NCBI GenBank assembly: GCA_902785755.1
Contig: CACZZO010000009.1
Coordinates: 140,654-204,653, forward strand
Reading direction: 5' to 3'
Length of the DNA stretch: 64,000 nucleotides
Source of the DNA: an uncultured Bacteroidia bacterium
GTDB taxonomy: Bacteria > Bacteroidota > Bacteroidia > Bacteroidales > F082
Every line of letters starts with the position of its first letter. Positions within the stretch are counted from its first letter, which is position 1. Below, piece after piece: positions 63,170-64,000 of this stretch. The notes under the pieces were generated by a model. That model ran no database searches. It saw only the letters and a list, made by a program, of their open reading frames with translations, and had not been told where the DNA came from. The translations under genes were made by a program, and so were the position numbers.

Positions 63170-64000
63170 ATGCTGCCCATGAGACTCTACACTGCCGGCA
63201 TCGCCGATTTTGAACGCATCCGTCAGGACGGACGCATCTACATTGACAAGACTGACCTTATTTATAAACTGACGCGAGAATCGCAATTCGTCTTCCTCAG
63301 CCGTCCGCGCAGGTTCGGCAAGAGCCTGCTTTGCAGCACCTTGAAGTATTACTTCGAGGGACGCAAGGACTTGTTCGAGGGCTTGGCCATCGCCGAGCTG
63401 GAGAAGGACTGGAAAAAACACCCCGTTTTGCATTTCGACATGAGTGCGTGCAAGAACAAATACGAGATCGGCCAGATTATAGAGGAACTGCACAGCCAAT
63501 TGGACTACCACGAGGAAAAGTACTGCATGACGAAAACAGAAGGCTCGCCGGGAACAAGGTTCAAGAAAATCATCCAAGGCCTGCACAAAGAAATCGGTCT
63601 GAAGACCGTGGTCATCTTGGACGAATACGATGCGCCCCTGTTGGATTATCTGCACAAGCCGGAACAGTTGGAGGAAGTGCGACGCATCATGCAGGAGTTC
63701 TACCAGATGGTGAAGGTGTGCGACAAGGACGAGCAGTTTGTCTTCATCACGGGCATCACCAAGTTCAGTCAATTGAGCATCTTCTCCACCCTGAACAACC
63801 TGACCAACATCTCCATGGACTCCTCGTATGCCGCCCTCTGCGGCATCACCAAGGACGAGATGCTGACCGTCTTCGACCCCGACATCCAACTTCTTGCCGA
63901 ACGGTACCATTGCTCCAAAGATGTAATGATCGACATGCTGAAGCAACAATATGACGGGTATCATTTCGGGAAAGACTCCAAGGACATTTTCAATCCTTAC
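63170..64000 (+). CDS. AAA-ATPase-like (PF09820) protein, N-terminal part
   Basis: The frame runs from ATG 63170 to the window edge (277 codons). The N terminus IADFERIRQDGRIYIDKTDL followed by IYKLTRESQFVFLSRPRRFG and KSLL is the signature of the PF09820 AAA-ATPase-like family. RRFGKS is a degenerate Walker A and VVILDEYDAPLLDYLHK the Walker B. The later FVFITGITKFSQLSIFSTLN and YDGYHFGKDSKDIFNPY continue the family pattern. The C-terminal PD-(D/E)XK (PF08011) tail expected for the family lies beyond the window. Function unknown; such genes are often multicopy and mobile in Bacteroidetes. Confidence 0.88.
   Translation, partial: MLPMRLYTAGIADFERIRQDGRIYIDKTDLIYKLTRESQFVFLSRPRRFGKSLLCSTLKYYFEGRKDLFEGLAIAELEKDWKKHPVLHFDMSACKNKYEIGQIIEELHSQLDYHEEKYCMTKTEGSPGTRFKKIIQGLHKEIGLKTVVILDEYDAPLLDYLHKPEQLEEVRRIMQEFYQMVKVCDKDEQFVFITGITKFSQLSIFSTLNNLTNISMDSSYAALCGITKDEMLTVFDPDIQLLAERYHCSKDVMIDMLKQQYDGYHFGKDSKDIFNPY

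Overview
The window looks like a chromosomal segment of an uncultured, anaerobic, gut- or rumen-type member of the Bacteroidales. Supporting signs are secretion-system type IX (T9SS) sorting tails on surface proteins, Bacteroidetes-type promoter boxes (TAnnTTTG) in front of many genes, several SPII lipoproteins, a GIN-domain protein, a DUF4468 protein, an IPExxxVDY-like protein next to rnc, and the [FeFe]-hydrogenase maturase HydF. I saw no rRNA, tRNA, CRISPR array or intact insertion sequence. The assignment rests on family recognition by eye.

Layout. 0-6.3 kb: the start of a helicase-like gene leaving the left edge, a decayed ATPase remnant, dnaG, a GxxExxY gene bracketed by three copies of a 69-71 bp palindromic repeat, and polA. 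6.5-9.4 kb: acpP-fabF-rnc and an IPExxxVDY-like gene. 9.4-18.5 kb: a lipoprotein, a pair of YjbH-like outer-membrane genes, hydF, an AAA/DUF4143 ATPase behind a triple palindrome array, a low-molecular-weight phosphatase, tcdA, a TatD-family gene and recG. 18.5-20.1 kb: a three-gene hipB-hipS-hipT toxin-antitoxin operon. 20.1-28.5 kb: a complete set of mevalonate-pathway genes downstream of HMG-CoA (HMG-CoA reductase, mevalonate kinase, GYDIA-type GHMP kinase, diphosphomevalonate decarboxylase), interrupted by lipoproteins, a T9SS protein and a YafQ-type toxin-antitoxin pair.

28.5-39.7 kb: a DUF4468 protein, a GIN-domain lipoprotein, rlmH, a coupled asd-ribF pair, an AraC-type regulator and a tripartite RND efflux operon. 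39.7-44.8 kb: a 1270-residue T9SS surface protein and, upstream, a membrane-bound AraC-type regulator, with a direct-repeat array between them. 44.9-53.8 kb: a Kv-type potassium channel, a Schlafen/AlbA_2 protein, an alpha-L-fucosidase, a second AAA/DUF4143 ATPase again behind a triple palindrome array, a DMT transporter and an oversized leucyl-tRNA synthetase with an inserted nuclease-like domain. 53.9-64 kb: a small membrane-anchored secreted protein, a 2880-residue T9SS beta-helix protein, and the start of a PF09820-type ATPase leaving the right edge.

Most interesting: (1) two paralogous ATPase genes carry different palindromes in triplicate at the same 33 + 32 bp spacing over their promoters; (2) LeuRS contains an internal DUF559/VSR-like PD-(D/E)XK domain; (3) short palindromic dispersed repeats sit in frame inside polA, two mevalonate genes, a surface protein and (as a heptamer repeat) asd, read in several frames; (4) a hipBST operon; (5) a GxxExxY gene embedded in a repeat family.
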